Source: Acinetobacter gyllenbergii CIP 110306 = MTCC 11365
GTDB taxonomy: Bacteria; Pseudomonadota; Gammaproteobacteria; Pseudomonadales; Moraxellaceae
Assembly (NCBI RefSeq): GCF_000413855.1
Contig: NZ_ATGG01000016.1
Location: forward strand, 62,001-126,000
Direction of reading: 5' to 3'
Length of the DNA stretch: 64,000 nucleotides
The notes beneath the pieces are model-generated. The model was not told where the DNA came from. It worked only from the letters and a program-made list of their open reading frames with translations, and ran no database searches. The position numbers and the translations under genes are program-made. Shown piece after piece: positions 63,829 to 64,000 of the stretch. How positions within the stretch are numbered: the stretch's first letter is position 1; the number at the start of each line of letters is the position of its first letter.

Positions 63829-64000
63829 TAAAATCAATTTCCTTTTCGACTGATCTTAAATACCCTTTTAAGATCATTCTTTGTTTGTGTTTTATCCTTT
63901 GTCGTACAGATGTACCACACCACATTTTTTATTTTTAAAACTTCAAACCATTGATTTATTTAATTTTCACCTCCTATTTAAATAAATAGCCACTTTTTTA
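63829..64000. other. Right edge, upstream of the DcaP-like gene
   Basis: AT-rich, with no gene visible. It should contain the promoter of the porin gene. A 60-codon antisense-free open frame crossing it overlaps the porin start and is not protein-like. Confidence 0.4.

Noticed and set aside
63743..63925. 60-codon open frame over the DcaP start
   Set aside because: It overlaps the signal peptide of the porin in another frame and has no protein-like features.
1..64000. Mobile elements, CRISPR arrays, tRNA or rRNA genes
   Set aside because: No transposase, integrase, phage protein, regularly spaced repeat array or tRNA-like cloverleaf was recognised anywhere in the window.

Overview
The window reads as a chromosomal segment of an Acinetobacter-like gammaproteobacterium. 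The signs are moderately AT-rich DNA, a DcaP-type coiled-coil porin, CynX- and AAHS-family transporters, DUF2147 secreted proteins, a TorF-type putative porin and many small-molecule catabolic operons. The species cannot be resolved from the sequence. I saw no rRNA, tRNA, CRISPR array, insertion sequence or phage gene.

Layout. 0.3-12 kb is mostly housekeeping and hypothetical: RDD membrane protein, dienelactone hydrolase, PepN, three tandem DUF2147 genes (one a deletion remnant), a protein with two zinc ribbons, ThiM, two small envelope proteins, a CynX-like transporter whose gene contains an 11-G tract, a nucleoside deaminase and an ankyrin lipoprotein. 12-18 kb holds a LysR regulator, an alpha/beta hydrolase overlapping a ferritin-like metal-dependent hydrolase gene, and a Baeyer-Villiger-type flavin monooxygenase with a divergent AraC regulator.

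18-32.6 kb is the most striking block. Thirteen same-strand genes encode a three-component Rieske oxygenase (oxygenase, Rieske ferredoxin, FAD reductase), a 99-aa protein of unknown role, two SDRs, a two-domain extradiol-type VOC dioxygenase, an MFS importer, a cupin, an alpha/beta hydrolase, an aspartate-dehydrogenase homologue, an aldehyde dehydrogenase and a TPP-dependent decarboxylase. A porin gene follows and a divergent IclR regulator precedes. A GTTTTA/TAAAAC palindrome occurs twice between the regulator and the first operon gene, and again before the porin, which suggests one regulon. The substrate is not known to me.

32.7-44 kb: a second SDR/SRPBCC group, then amine metabolism. Two agmatine deiminase genes flank a paired SMR transporter; an APC permease, an aldehyde dehydrogenase, a class-III aminotransferase and an M20 amidohydrolase follow. 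Together they could take agmatine via N-carbamoylputrescine, putrescine and 4-aminobutanal to GABA. 44.5-46.4 kb carries a broken secreted trypsin-like protease and a lipoprotein.

46.6-54 kb: a TorF-like porin, a periplasmic YtcJ-like amidohydrolase, gabD, gabT and a divergent MocR/GabR-type regulator. The promoters of the porin, the YtcJ-like gene, the M20 hydrolase and gabT/the regulator share half-sites (G-A/T-G-A/T-A/G-CC) repeated with an exact 24-bp period. This suggests a GABA-linked regulon that includes extracytoplasmic functions. 54-64 kb: an Lrp regulator with a divergent EamA exporter, a GabP-like permease, a beta-alanine/malonic-semialdehyde operon (bauA-mmsA) with a divergent LysR regulator, and finally an AAHS transporter with a DcaP-like porin.
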